This document shows positions 35,726-46,470 of a DNA stretch of 64,000 nucleotides, in pieces. Position 1 is the first letter of the stretch. Every line of letters begins with the position of its first letter. This DNA comes from Tanypteryx hageni. Its lineage: Eukaryota > Arthropoda > Insecta > Odonata > Petaluridae. The notes beneath the pieces were generated by a model. The model searched no databases and had not been told where the DNA came from. It was given only the letters and a program-made list of their open reading frames with translations. A program made the translations under genes and the position numbers. Location: positions 59,332,057 through 59,396,056 of the forward strand of contig CM054120.1 in NCBI GenBank assembly GCA_028673005.1, written 5' to 3'.

Positions 35726-35797
35726 TTTCCCGCTATCTGCTAAATGATAGTTTTTTCCCGCTAATCGACTCCAAAATCCGCCAGATCTAGCGGGAAA
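35726..35797. promoter_or_regulatory. Three E2F-consensus octamers
   Basis: TTTCCCGC occurs at 35726-35733 and 35754-35761, and its complement GCGGGAAA at 35790-35797, all inside the hAT. TTTCCCGC is the E2F/DP consensus. They may instead be remnants of a short inverted repeat (TTTCCCGCTA / TAGCGGGAAA). Confidence 0.4.
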
Positions 35798-36020
35798 AAT
35801 TCAGATTTCCAGCAATGGGGTATATTATGAGTGCTTTTCTTGGTTTTCCCTTACCTCCCTCCCGTTTTTGCAAATGTGTCTCTTTGAGCCCATGCTGTAA
35901 GCTGTAATTTGTCAAGAGGGAACGGCATCAGTATGTCAACAGCCGCTGCATGAGACCGCCCCCTCGACCCTGCGCCCTGAGGCGATTGTCTCACTTGCTT
36001 ACTGTCTGAAGCCGGCCCTG

Positions 36021-36639
36021 GGTACGCTTGGCTTAAAGTCAGAAGAATAGAAGATTCCTTCGCTTAGAGGAATGTTTATGAAAAATAATAGCTTTTCTTG
36101 GATGCCGATGAGATCTACTCTTATACAAACGTAACCGTGCACCATCCTGAAACTGCGAGGTTTTATTTTTCTACAGTCAATCAATGTGGGATTCATTTGG
36201 GCCGTCGCGTGAGGTGTGTTAGAGAGGCGAGCACCTCAGGTGGTGATGGATTTTCTTCTTGCTTGCTTATCATAAATCGTGCATTTTTTATATCGCAGTT
36301 TTTGTCTACTGAAATTAAATCATTCTAATTCATTTCCTCAATTGTGGTTTGTTACAACATACGTAGTATCTGCTTCGAAACAAAAGGTCGCTCTTTATGC
36401 ATACGGATCGAAGCATTTGCATAAGCGTTTGCTTTTGCTGCTTTTTATGCATACCACCCATCATCTCGTTAAATATAGCGAGTAAAATTTAATTGAATGG
36501 TACTCGAACATTTTAAATTGGATCTACATATTACAAAGTGTCATTCGGACTAGAGATTTAATGACGTTTTAGTAACTGCGAAAGAAATTGTGGAAAACGG
36601 CTGATACGACATTTTCCGTTATTTTATTGATTCTTTCTT
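36021..36639. other. Unclassified sequence
   Basis: No family features in the short frames here. Confidence 0.45.
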
Positions 36640-37266
36640 GAAAAACCATTTTGAGGATAAAACCAAGAATGAGATAATCTAGGATGTTCAACAAAATATT
36701 TATTTTTTCATATTGGATGCATCTGTTCAGTCGTTACAGCAAAGATTCGAATTATTAGATAGTCTTAGTGATGCATTTATTTCTTTTGAGAAAAATAAAA
36801 GATATTCGTCCGGTTAGTAAAAAAGAAGGAAAAGAAGCACTTTATGGATCTACGTTCTAAATTATCTGATAATATTAGGAAAGTATGTGACATTAACGCC
36901 TTTGATAGTTGTTATGAGCTCGAAATAACTCGAGAGTTATTTAAAACCAAGAATGACAGTTTCTCATTTTCTGGGCTATATTTTCGCGAATTAATTATTA
37001 GGCACGTGTCTCATCGTTTCGATTTATCTTCGGACTCTTTTAATCCCGTCCGATTTCGACCAAATTTTCTGAATTTATTATATATCTTTGAATCAAATAT
37101 TTTTTGCAGCATAGCCTGTGACTACGGAAATTTCGATTCCCCGAACTTTTCCTTTCTCCATTTAAATAGTGAATCAATGTTTTCAATAGCTTTCAATCAT
37201 TCCGTGAAATGGCTGCAACGCGTTTACAACTCCGGGATACTACAAACGCCAAACACCGAAGAATGA
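36640..37266 (+). pseudogene. Unidentified coding relic, possibly hAT-derived
   Basis: The frame at 36844-37266 gives 140 residues beginning MDLRSKLSDNIRKVCDINAF, without a recognised domain. Just upstream in another frame, FILDASVQSLQQRFELLDSL (about 36700-36760) resembles the LD..I..L..RF segment that precedes the C-terminal part of ZMYM1-like hAT transposases. The 140-residue frame could therefore be a shifted or unrelated reading. It ends 9 bp before the Tigger-like MITE. Confidence 0.3.
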
Positions 37267-37275
37267 ATTGAAGTA

Positions 37276-37611
37276 CAGTAGAATATCGATAATTCGAGTT
37301 TTGGTAATCCGAGCTCCACTTAATATCCATGGTCGAGTTCTGAGAGACATTGCAACGAAAAAAGATGTCTGACAAAGAAACAAAATACTCTCGATGGTTT
37401 TTTCATCATTAATTTACTATACATATGTTTTATTATTGTGTCATTTCTCAAAGAAAGTTAAATTGTGTTTTGTAATTGTTTTTATTATAAATATATCTAA
37501 ATACGTGATTGTTTTTTAAAACTTTATATATTTGGTTATTCCGTATTATCCGAGTGTTCAATAATCCGATTTGGTTATGATCCCGGTTACCTGGGATTAT
37601 CAACACTACTG
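37276..37611. mobile_element. pogo/Tigger-like MITE
   Basis: The left end is CAGTAGAATATCGATAATTC and the right end is the complement of CAGTAGTGTTGATAATCCC, flanked by TA on both sides (37274-37275 and 37612-37613). Pairs of AATCCGA/TCCGAG words inside resemble Tigger TIRs. It is 336 bp long with no transposase. Confidence 0.8.
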
Positions 37612-38829
37612 TAACATGAGATTTCGTCAATTCTTGCCTTAAATTGTCTTTCTATGTCGTTAATTAAAATAGTTCCCATCATAAAACTTCCTTTAAGAAG
37701 AAATAGCAGTTTCGTTTGATTGGCACTGTAATGAGAAGCGATATTAAACTATTTGTTTAAATGAAGCTTAAATCGTTAGTGATTAATTCTTATTAAATCG
37801 GAAACAACGCTCCAGAAACCGGACAAAAGGCAATTAAGTGGAAGGGCAGAGGGGGAGGGGCGCAGCTAAAATATTTTGCACCCGGGCACCAGGCATGCTA
37901 CCCGCGGCCGAGATCAACACGATTATCTCATTTCGCAGCGGTAATATATAAAAGCCAGAAAAATGCTTTGAGCTCCGATACAGAAAGATCTCTAAGACAA
38001 CGACACGCTATGATCAAGGTCTATTAGCAAAGTGACCATAGTAGGAGAAGAGCTAGGGGAAGGCAAATGTATCTAAGGGGGAACGATGTTTTCTCCGTAC
38101 ATTCTTGAGCTATAAGTAAACACAGCTGCTCTGGGTGTTTTTTCACCCATAGTGTAGTATTTAAAGGTTAAATAAGTCAATTCAATACATCGTAATTTAT
38201 CACTATAAAAATTCAATAGAGATATTATTATCTGGATGAGAAGGAATCAACACATTTTTCTCGATCCGAAAAAGGAATGGAATATGAAGAAACCAAACAG
38301 TGTTAGAGATCATAGCCGTCTACCGGAGGAGGGTTTTCCACCCGAATATTCGTCGATTGAATTCCCGGAATCTGTTCAACATAAAGAGCGGAAGTTTCGT
38401 ATTTAGAATCCTATATTATGAAATATCTTTTAAAGGAAAAAAAAATTTAAAAAATCTCTCACATATCATATTTTTTCCTTTTAAATTATGTATAAATTAT
38501 AAATATAGCTTAAATATCAACAGAGAAATCAGCAGTAGTTGTAAATATTGTCATTTTTGCTTCAAATACTTCAGGGATCTGTAGACTGATCGCGCCACCT
38601 TCTTCACTCTCACGGCCCGCCCGCTAGGGTTCAAGTCTCTACTAGGAGACGGGGAGGATTTTATCTTGACCGTCTAGAGAAATGCGAGGAAGCATCTGTT
38701 CTCCAGATGGCCCTATTCGGTATAGTTTTGTCTTAGTTACGTGTTTCGCTTTTTTACTTTCTCATATACGTAGTCTATTGAGACAGTATTGTAATCGTGT
38801 TCTACGCTGTATTTGTCTTCTTCACAATC
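37612..38829. other. Mostly unclassified, with one hAT-end-like segment (37855-37910)
   Basis: GGGGCGCAGCTAAAATATTT through GCTACCCGCGGCC (about 37857-37909) resembles the hAT end at 39885-39942 in the same orientation, but its final CTG is lost. The rest shows no supported feature. A box-B-like GGGTTCAAGTCTC (about 38626) lacks a convincing box A. Confidence 0.4.
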
Positions 38830-39060
38830 ATTATGGATAATAAAGGTCGCAAGCACGGGCTAAGGGGAGGACATGATTAGGCCTCGGTACGAACACTTTG
38901 GGTCGCTCGAGCAGGCAATATTTGTTCCAAGCCTTTTCGAGTCCTTTTCGGTTACCGCGACCGAGGCCTAATCTACCTGTGTAAATGGTCTCCGCAAAAA
39001 TAGTTCTATCCCTAATAAAGCCCTTAACGCGACCGTCCCCTCAGTGTGAACCAGCCATGG
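38830..39060. repeat. Segment with 14-bp inverted repeat
   Basis: GATTAGGCCTCGGT (38875-38888) and ACCGAGGCCTAATC (38960-38973) are exact complements separated by 71 bp. It is GC-richer than the surroundings and probably a MITE interior. Target duplications were not identified. Confidence 0.6.
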
Positions 39061-39479
39061 AGCGACTAATATAAGGGAGATGGCGCTCCCTATTCTAGCT
39101 GTAGCAGAGGGTGAAGTCAAGGGGCGTGGTCTGCCCGTCATATTTGTCAGAGTGAAAAGGGAAAGTTGGAGATACTAAAATGAAAAAATTTCCCACCTAA
39201 AATTTTTCCGATCCCTTGATATACGCGGTCGTATGACTCAAGGCCGCTAATCAGTGGCGATCGAAAATGGGTTCACCGTAGGAGAGGAATTTCCATTTAC
39301 AGCATTGAAGATCCCTTTAAAAGCAAAGAGGTCGTTGCCATGGTTTTATACATTTCCATTTTAGAAAAGTGGAAAAATTCACCCTTTTTCCAATTTAAGG
39401 TAAATATTTACGCTAATTCGGTAAGTAATTGAATTTTGCTTTAAAATATTAAAAACCCCGTTCATTCAGCTAAAATACT

Positions 39480-39761
39480 GTACTTTTTTCGAATTCGTAT
39501 CCCAATTTTAAGTAATTTAAAAGTGCATTTTAATAAAGCCTTCCACTGAATCCCAAGCTTTTCTTTAGGGGTATTGAAATAGAACATTGGGGTTAAAAAG
39601 ACCCCTTAAATATGAACTTTTTTGTGACTTTCGAATTTACTTGTCGGTTGTGTCACTCTATCTACCTACATGCCAAATTTAAGATTTCTGGCCCTTCTAG
39701 AAGTACCTAAGAGTTTTATGTCAGTCAGTGAGTGAGGCACAAGTAGCTTTATTATTATAGA
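39480..39761 (-). mobile_element. Helitron-like 5'-end fragment
   Basis: The minus strand begins A|TCTATAATAATAAAGC (TC at 39760-39761), followed by CACTCACTGACTGACAT. The inner part around 39489-39540 matches 25455-25508 in reverse. No 3' end was found. Confidence 0.5.
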
Positions 39762-39884
39762 TTTATGCGAAGAACTATTTCAATCAGTTCGTTCTGGGAT
39801 ACATCGACAGAAATCTATCAACTTCTCTCCACTCTCTATCGATTAAAAAAGTCACATTTGTTCATACCACAAAAATTCACATGC

Positions 39885-39942
39885 AGGGGGCGCAACAGTG
39901 ATATCTTGCACCGGGGCGCCAAATACCCTAGAAGCGGCCCTG
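39885..39942. mobile_element. hAT right-end fragment
   Basis: The stretch ends TAGAAGCGGCCCTG at 39942, and its complement CAGGGCCGCTTC is a hAT-type terminus. GGGGGCGCAACAG is its subterminal part. No left end or duplication was found. Confidence 0.5.
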
Positions 39943-41883
39943 CCTCTGGTATATTTTAAAGTTAACAAACTCGGTTATTATTTGGTCGAGTCTGCAAATA
40001 TTTAATATGTATTTTATAATGATATGATATACATATATTATTCGTGAGGTAATTATTAGATATTGCTTCGCTGCTTTTTTACATTAGATATCCTTAATAT
40101 CGTATCTCTTTGAAAGATCTCGCATATTCCCAGGGATATGGGTACTTTAGTCTGAATACCGCTGATTTAAAAAATATGTTTATGTTATATGTTCTCATTT
40201 TGATTATACTTTTATAAGTAAAGCAACTTTTCTTTTTCAATGGTCACAAATTAAAACTATGAAACAAAATGCTCGGAATAAAAAATCAGGCTAATCATTG
40301 GTCAGAAAAGTCTCATGTTTTTCCCTCCAACTTGTGCTCATGAAAAACGCTTTGGGGAAATTTTACGGATATCTCGGTGAGCCAACATTTACCGCGTCTA
40401 CGTATAATTTGTCTCTAGTGGGGCTGGTCGATGATTAACTGGTAACATTTTACCAGGCAGTCCTCTATGACATACATGTTTTGACTCGAAATATTTAATT
40501 CTGCCTTGCCCTCTCGTTTTCTCTACCCACACGGAATGAAAAATAGGACGCATAATAATCGTTTTCACTATTTTCTGATAATCGGGTGTTCCCAGATTAA
40601 TTTTACACCAACAACATTCATGCTCTGTCAACGAGAATACTTCTGAAATCAGCGATTATTTAAGCTAAACAGAATAACTGTAGTCCCGAGAACGCAATAC
40701 GCACTATAAATTTTGCGAGAAATTGTAATATGTACTAACATTTTATAGTGAATTAATAACTTGAGATATTTTATGTGCTCTCGTTCACAAATACTCTGTC
40801 CCGCTATCAGACGGAGTGCATAAACGAATCGAATGCATATTAAGATAAAAATCATTATCTCATCTTGCACTTTTATTAGTAGCGAGGTATTAATATTGAC
40901 TGTTATTGTTTTCATAGAATGCACTGTTATGTTAATCTTTACGTATTATTACGCGTATATTCAATGGTTTTGGCAGTTCCTTTTTTGATCAGCTGAGCCC
41001 CATGATTAACCCCTCAACACCGATCTGTGCATGCTACGGACCTCAGTTTCTTACCGCATCCCCGGCCACTGTGCCGCGCTGCCTTAAATTTTCGCTATAG
41101 AGATAAGTTTTTCATTTTTTCGATTGCCACCACGTTATTATATACGAAGGTTTTTACCTTAAGAAGACATTGAACACAATATTTTTCGAAACTTTTTAGT
41201 TACGCAAAACTAAATTATGGCTGGTCCGCTGGTTGATTTGCTGTATTTCTTCACCTTTAATCTATCGGTTACTAAAAATATATTAATGTCTCTAATTCAC
41301 TTTCAGAAATTAGCTCATTCTTTAGGGAAGGAAATAATTTGAAAAAAGTCGATAATTTTCATCAGAAAATCCCGTATTCAGAAAGAATACTATCAAAGAG
41401 ACAGAGCAAAAGGCGAGTGTTCTCAATCAATAGAAATCAGTAGTGTTCAAGGTCGCTAAGGCACCATGAGAAGAAGGGAAATAGGGGACGGCTAGAGATG
41501 ATTTACTCTCGTTTTCATAAATGGTATCAATGCGATGTTATTCGTAAACGGTTCTCGAGTGACAAAACATCCATGTTAGGAAGAGATAAATTGGGAGACA
41601 CTCAGCTACTACTTTGTAAGGAGAACGAAGCGGCAAGCTGAATACTTACAGAAAACTCGACTGGGTTATTTTGATGGAGTTGAAGTTCATAGGAACTATT
41701 TTAGCACTAAAAGCAATGATTAAGAGTTAAACATTTGTGTGGTATAAACCGTTATTACTTAATCATGCGATGACGGATAAACTTAATGAAATAGAATTAT
41801 GTAAAAAATAACTACAGTTACTATGGTGTAAATATTTCCAAATTTTGACGCAATCCGTTTATTTGGTAAACTTTACAAATGTT
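39943..41883. other. Unclassified sequence
   Basis: Several frames of 60-90 codons overlap without family features. I see no RNA gene or transposon end. Confidence 0.45.
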
Positions 41884-42571
41884 AATTATATTTATAAGGA
41901 ATACTCTCGGCTCACAAATGGAGAACTTGTAGAATAACTTATTCGGGAACGGGATAAAAGGAAACAATTGCGTGTAATACAACAATGTTAGGAATTATAA
42001 TTTATTATCGTATAAAATTAAAGAAGAAATTTTTACCCGATAGATATAAAATGATGAGATTAGTTTGGAGCTTATATTACAGGGCTGTGCGTTTATATTG
42101 CCGGATAGAAAAATAAACCCAAGGGATTTCACATTGACAAATTTCTTATTGTTAAATCTTTAATTGGTACAGCAACGCTAGAAAGAGCTAAGCGAGTACA
42201 TATTTGAATTTGGCACCGACAAACCCTTGGTTTTATATTTCTCTCGGAAGAAGTCGTCGGCTTTTCAAATAATTGTTAGGAAATATAGCACACCCATCAA
42301 CTCACTACTTTCAATTAAGGCCTCACATTCTATTGCATACATTTACACGAAAATACTCTTATTGGAACAGCTTGCATGACACGTTTAACGTGACCTACTG
42401 ATTCAAATTTTAACCGTTTAAGACCGTTTTTTGTTTCAAAATTCCTTCTATGGAAGTTATTTTCAAAAAGCATACACCTGATTATAAATGAGTTACTGAG
42501 TAAACTCCATGAAAAAATTACATGTTTGATACATGTTTTATGGATATTTTATATATTCTTTTATATGTAAC

Positions 42572-43215
42572 CACATCCCTGGAACAATTGGCTCATGTCC
42601 TGCCTGGGCAGTTGCTTTGCTATGACAATAACAAACATATAGATATAACCCAGAAATGGCTAATTGGACGATTATATTATCTCAAGGAGTTAAAATAATC
42701 ACTTGTTTTATCTCTCTATTTCAAAAAATAAATTTTAAAATTATATGCATAGAGTTCTTTTAATACCGGCAGTGAAATGTGTAACTCAATACAAGAAACG
42801 TCCTACCACCTAGAACTAAACGCGTTCTGGGGATCATCGCGAGTATCTTAAGATCTTTTTTTTTAGATCACATGAGTACCTACACTTCTACCTTTCTGAA
42901 AAAATTCATTTGCTGTAGAACAAACTGTGAATTGAAGTTGATAAATATAACCCTACCCCCGGATGCATCAGCTCATATACTGCCTAGACAGTTGCTTTGC
43001 TACGACAAAAATCAACGTATAGTGATTACCCAGAAAAGGCTAATTGGATGATTATATTATCTGAAGGAGTTAAAATAATCACTTGTTTTAACTCTCTATT
43101 ACAAGAATTCATTTTTAAAATAATATGCATGGATTTTTTTAATACCGGCAGCGAAATGCATAACTCAATGTAAGATACGTCCAGCCACCTAGGAGCAAAC
43201 GCTCGTACTTAAAGA
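42572..43215. repeat. Tandem pair inside D1
   Basis: Two copies of a segment of about 260 bp, offset by 379 bp (GTTGCTTTGCTA at about 42611 and 42990; ACCGGCAG(T/C)GAAATG in each). D2 has only one (51362-51640), whose right end resembles the second D1 unit. Confidence 0.85.
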
Positions 43216-43699
43216 AACAAGGTTGGCCTAAGAAGGTACGTAGTGGATTGGATGTTCAATCGAAAAATCAATTATTATACTCTTTATTAGGAACAACATG
43301 AAGCGAAGGGTAAACTTTATTAGTACTGTGGTGCAAGCGCGAGAAATATTATGAAATCTTACTCCATTAATATCCGAATATTCAAACATCACCAAATTGC
43401 ATTTTTGTGTTGAATGAAACGAGAAGTGGATCTTGTGAGGGTAGAAGAGGTTAAAGGATGGACAAGAAACAAATTTGTAGCGGTATATCTTTGGGGGAAA
43501 ACTAGCGGTGCCACCCCAAAATTCAAACTTACGAATTCTTAAAGGAAAAAGAAAAGCGATGAGGATTTTATAAAGCATTTATAACATTTTTGAGAATGAA
43601 CAGCAATGTGTAGCGTATTTTTTACGAAAATACTCGAGCGATAAGGCATGCTGAGTAAATGGTTTTTAGTATTTTTCGTCATTACTGAAAAGCACTATT

Positions 43700-44690
43700 A
43701 TCTTTGTGATGTCCGTCCGTCCGTCCGTACGTCCGCACGGAAGAATTGGCTTAACCGATTTTAACCAAATTTAGTACATAGAATATTCACATAAATTAAT
43801 GGCCAAAATGAAATATTTGGACAAGATCGACTAAGCGGGGGTGCCACAATTGCAAAGTTAAACTTTTCGGTAATTATCAATGGGGAAGTAATTGGCTGAA
43901 CCGATTTCAATGAAATTTTGTATGGAGGCGTGTAACATATAGAAACAAAATCAACATGCTTAGTATAGATGTAGAAATCAGGGCCACCACAATAAAACAA
44001 ATAAAAACCTTTTTTACACATACTTTTGTTGTAATATATTCATCAATTTCAAACAAATTTAATATTTATAATATACACATATATAGAAAACAATAAACGC
44101 AGATTTAACTGAATCGGCTAATCAGGGATGCCACAATTGCAAATCAATTTCTTTCACTTATTGTGGAGTTCGAAGAAATTGGCTGAACGAATTTCAATTA
44201 AATTTTTCATATAGGATTTGTACAACATACCATACTGAAATCAAGATGTTTAAAGCGGAGCTAAAGAGCAGGGGTACCACAGTAAAAAGTAAAATAATAT
44301 GTCTTTTAGATGTAATTCTAGAGAATTGACGGCATGATGTACATAATCTTCATATTAATAAATAAAAAAAATATTATATTTCAACCGGGCCGACTAAACA
44401 GGGACACCACAATATCAAAGTTAGAATTTGTCTGTAACTATTAAGTTCGAAGATTTCGTCTGAACGGATTTCAAAGAAATTTCGTTTTTTATGTTAAGTA
44501 TAGAATGGCAAAACGAAATGAACGTGTTTAAAAAGGATCTAAAAAGCAGGGTTTCCACAATAGAAGGAAAAATAATTTTCTGACATCAAAGCAATTATAT
44601 CATTATACGTTTATTTTACGGCAAATTTGACGAAAAGTACTTCAGTACCACGGTGAACCCGTGTACATACCTACTTGTTTATTTCTCCGA
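43700..44690. repeat. Internal tandem array of about 140-150-bp units, headed by CCGT repeats (D1)
   Basis: After four CCGT tetranucleotides (about 43712-43735), a motif of the form GGG(G)TGCCACAAT recurs at about 43840, 43981, 44130, 44272, 44401 and 44551. Alternating with it is GAA..ATTGGCT(T/G)AACCGATTT at 43742, 43886, 44175 and 44452. The array ends near a hairpin, CACGG-TGAAC-CCGTG (about 44662-44676), reminiscent of a Helitron subterminal hairpin, but a CTRR end is not evident. Confidence 0.75.
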
Positions 44691-46106
44691 ATGGCGAGCT
44701 CTGGCCTCCCTCGCAGGCGTAATATTGTTTTTTTCTTCTTATTTTCGTCGTTTTTTCTACGGAAAGGAATAAAATTTGCACATCAGATGTAAACGTTTGA
44801 AAATTACTTTTATTTTTACAGTTTCGAAAAATTAATACATTTTTATTGATGTTTCGATGCGGTTTGGTTAATTTAAAACATTGGCCGTAGCTATAATTTT
44901 CTAAAATTTCACTTTCTTTATTCCAATTTTATCTCTCACAAGGCAAAACACTTAATATTTAGGATACGATACGATGCATTGACTTTCGTTCTTTGCCGCA
45001 AGACTATAAGCTCCTGCGCTCTGGCGGAGACAAGCTCTACTAACCATTGCCGGGCCAGGCTTTCTGTATCATCTAGCCTGACGTCTTCTAGCAATCATTT
45101 TCACTATTAGAGAATGTCATCGCTCGTTCTTAACTAAACCGGGAAATTGAATAGCGTAGGTTACTTGTCGACAACGTTGACATGGTTTTCTTACACGCTG
45201 GTAATAGAACCCATTTCATATTATAGCAGGTCATATAAACGTCAGATCTATTGCTCAAAAAGAATGAATGAAAATGGTTGACTGGCATAACGATATAACA
45301 ATCAGTGTTTTGTAAACTTGATGTATTAAGACATTTTTAGGAAAATATCAACATCTAAGGTTGCCAAGATCACAATTTTGGAATGTATCTCCAGCCTTTA
45401 AATTTTCGTTAAATCGTAAGTTGAGAATTATGCCCAAAAAAGTTTCCTTTAAAATAAATATCACGTTCTTCATGAAAGTGTACTATAAATGAAAATGGAT
45501 TTATGTTATTCATTACAGTGATAACTTGTGATCCGCACCTTAGGCTAACAGATAGAACTGATTTTAAAAGGTAAAATACAATTAATTGACATTTTAGGGC
45601 TAAATTAAAGAGGAATCAGGAAACTTCCGATTATGTCCTTTACGTGAAGTTGTCATATATAGGAAATATACTCTTCGATAATTATGCTTGCAAAAATTTC
45701 TGAAATTAACTAAAGCATTTAGAACCTCTGCACTGAATGAAAAAGTAATTTAAATGATTGAATTTACAGAGATTTTGAATATATGAAAGTTGTTGCAATT
45801 CTAATAATTAGTTCAGATTTCTCAAAGAATGCAACATAACATTTATATATTCAATATCTCCATAAATTCATTAATTTATTTTTTATTTATTCAGTACGTT
45901 TTCTATTAGTTATAAATTACAAAATTATCATATTTTTATTTTTACTATTTCTGTACTCTTTATAAAAGTTAATAACTTTTAATAATTATTTTTTATTTTA
46001 TTTATACACTTTAAGTTATAGTTAATTGGAAGGAATTCAATTTATAACACTATTATAACAAGCCTAATTTAATGTGTTAAAATAAACGTTGATATACGTG
46101 GTGCAT

Positions 46107-46345
46107 TTTTAGGAGAAATGAACAACGATAGTGATCACATTTTAGGAAATATTAACAACGAAAACTACTAATTCTGGTAAAATTTAAAACATAAACGCCG
46201 AAAATCGTCACCGATTTTTAGGAAAAATAAACCTCGATTTTAGTCTTCGATTTTTGAGAAAAATAAGCGTCGGAAACTACCAAGCCTTTGTGTAAGCTTC
46301 GATATTTGTCGAAAGTATCGCGGGAAAATAATCGTCGAATTAAAT
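46107..46345. repeat. Degenerate tandem repeat of about 34 bp
   Basis: Variants of TTTTTAGGAAAAATAAAC followed by a CGA-containing spacer recur at about 46107, 46140, 46214 and 46248. D2 retains only the later units. Confidence 0.65.
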
Positions 46346-46470
46346 CTTCTATTTTAGAAAAATCAAAGTTGAATTTCTGTACGATGTCCCGACGCATTGT
46401 TTTCCCGGCGCACATTGGTAGGGACGATAAGGAGGCAAGTGAGCTGCTTTGTTACTGCCTATTCATTGTT

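Larger units (their letters stand above)
34377..36020. mobile_element. hAT element with perfect TIRs and 8-bp target duplication
   Basis: The left end CAGGGCCGGCTTCAGA (34377-34392) is the exact complement of the right end TCTGAAGCCGGCCCTG (36005-36020). The direct repeat GGTACGCT flanks it at 34369-34376 and 36021-36028. At 1644 bp it is much shorter than an autonomous ZMYM1-like hAT. It carries a degenerate partial transposase on the minus strand, so it is a defective derivative. The clean duplication suggests a moderately recent insertion. Confidence 0.97.
41884..46470. repeat. Large duplicated segment D1
   Basis: It is colinear and in direct orientation with D2 (50681-54774). The left edge begins at AATTATATTTATAAGG in both. 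The right edge is at CTATTCATTGTT here and CTATGCATTGTT in D2. Compared with D2, D1 has an extra unit of about 379 bp (42572-42950) and about 111 bp more near 46105-46215. No coding gene is recognised inside, and minus-strand frames at 43228-44021 have counterparts in D2 but no family. Confidence 0.93.

Noticed and set aside
38590..38660. tRNA gene suggested by GGGTTCAAGTCTC
   Set aside because: No box A at the right distance and no acceptor stem. The GTCTC/GAGAC hairpin alone is not enough.
43228..44021. Minus-strand frames of 116 and 86 residues, conserved in D2
   Set aside because: Conservation reflects the recent duplication of the whole DNA segment. The frames have no family features and run through tandem repeat units.
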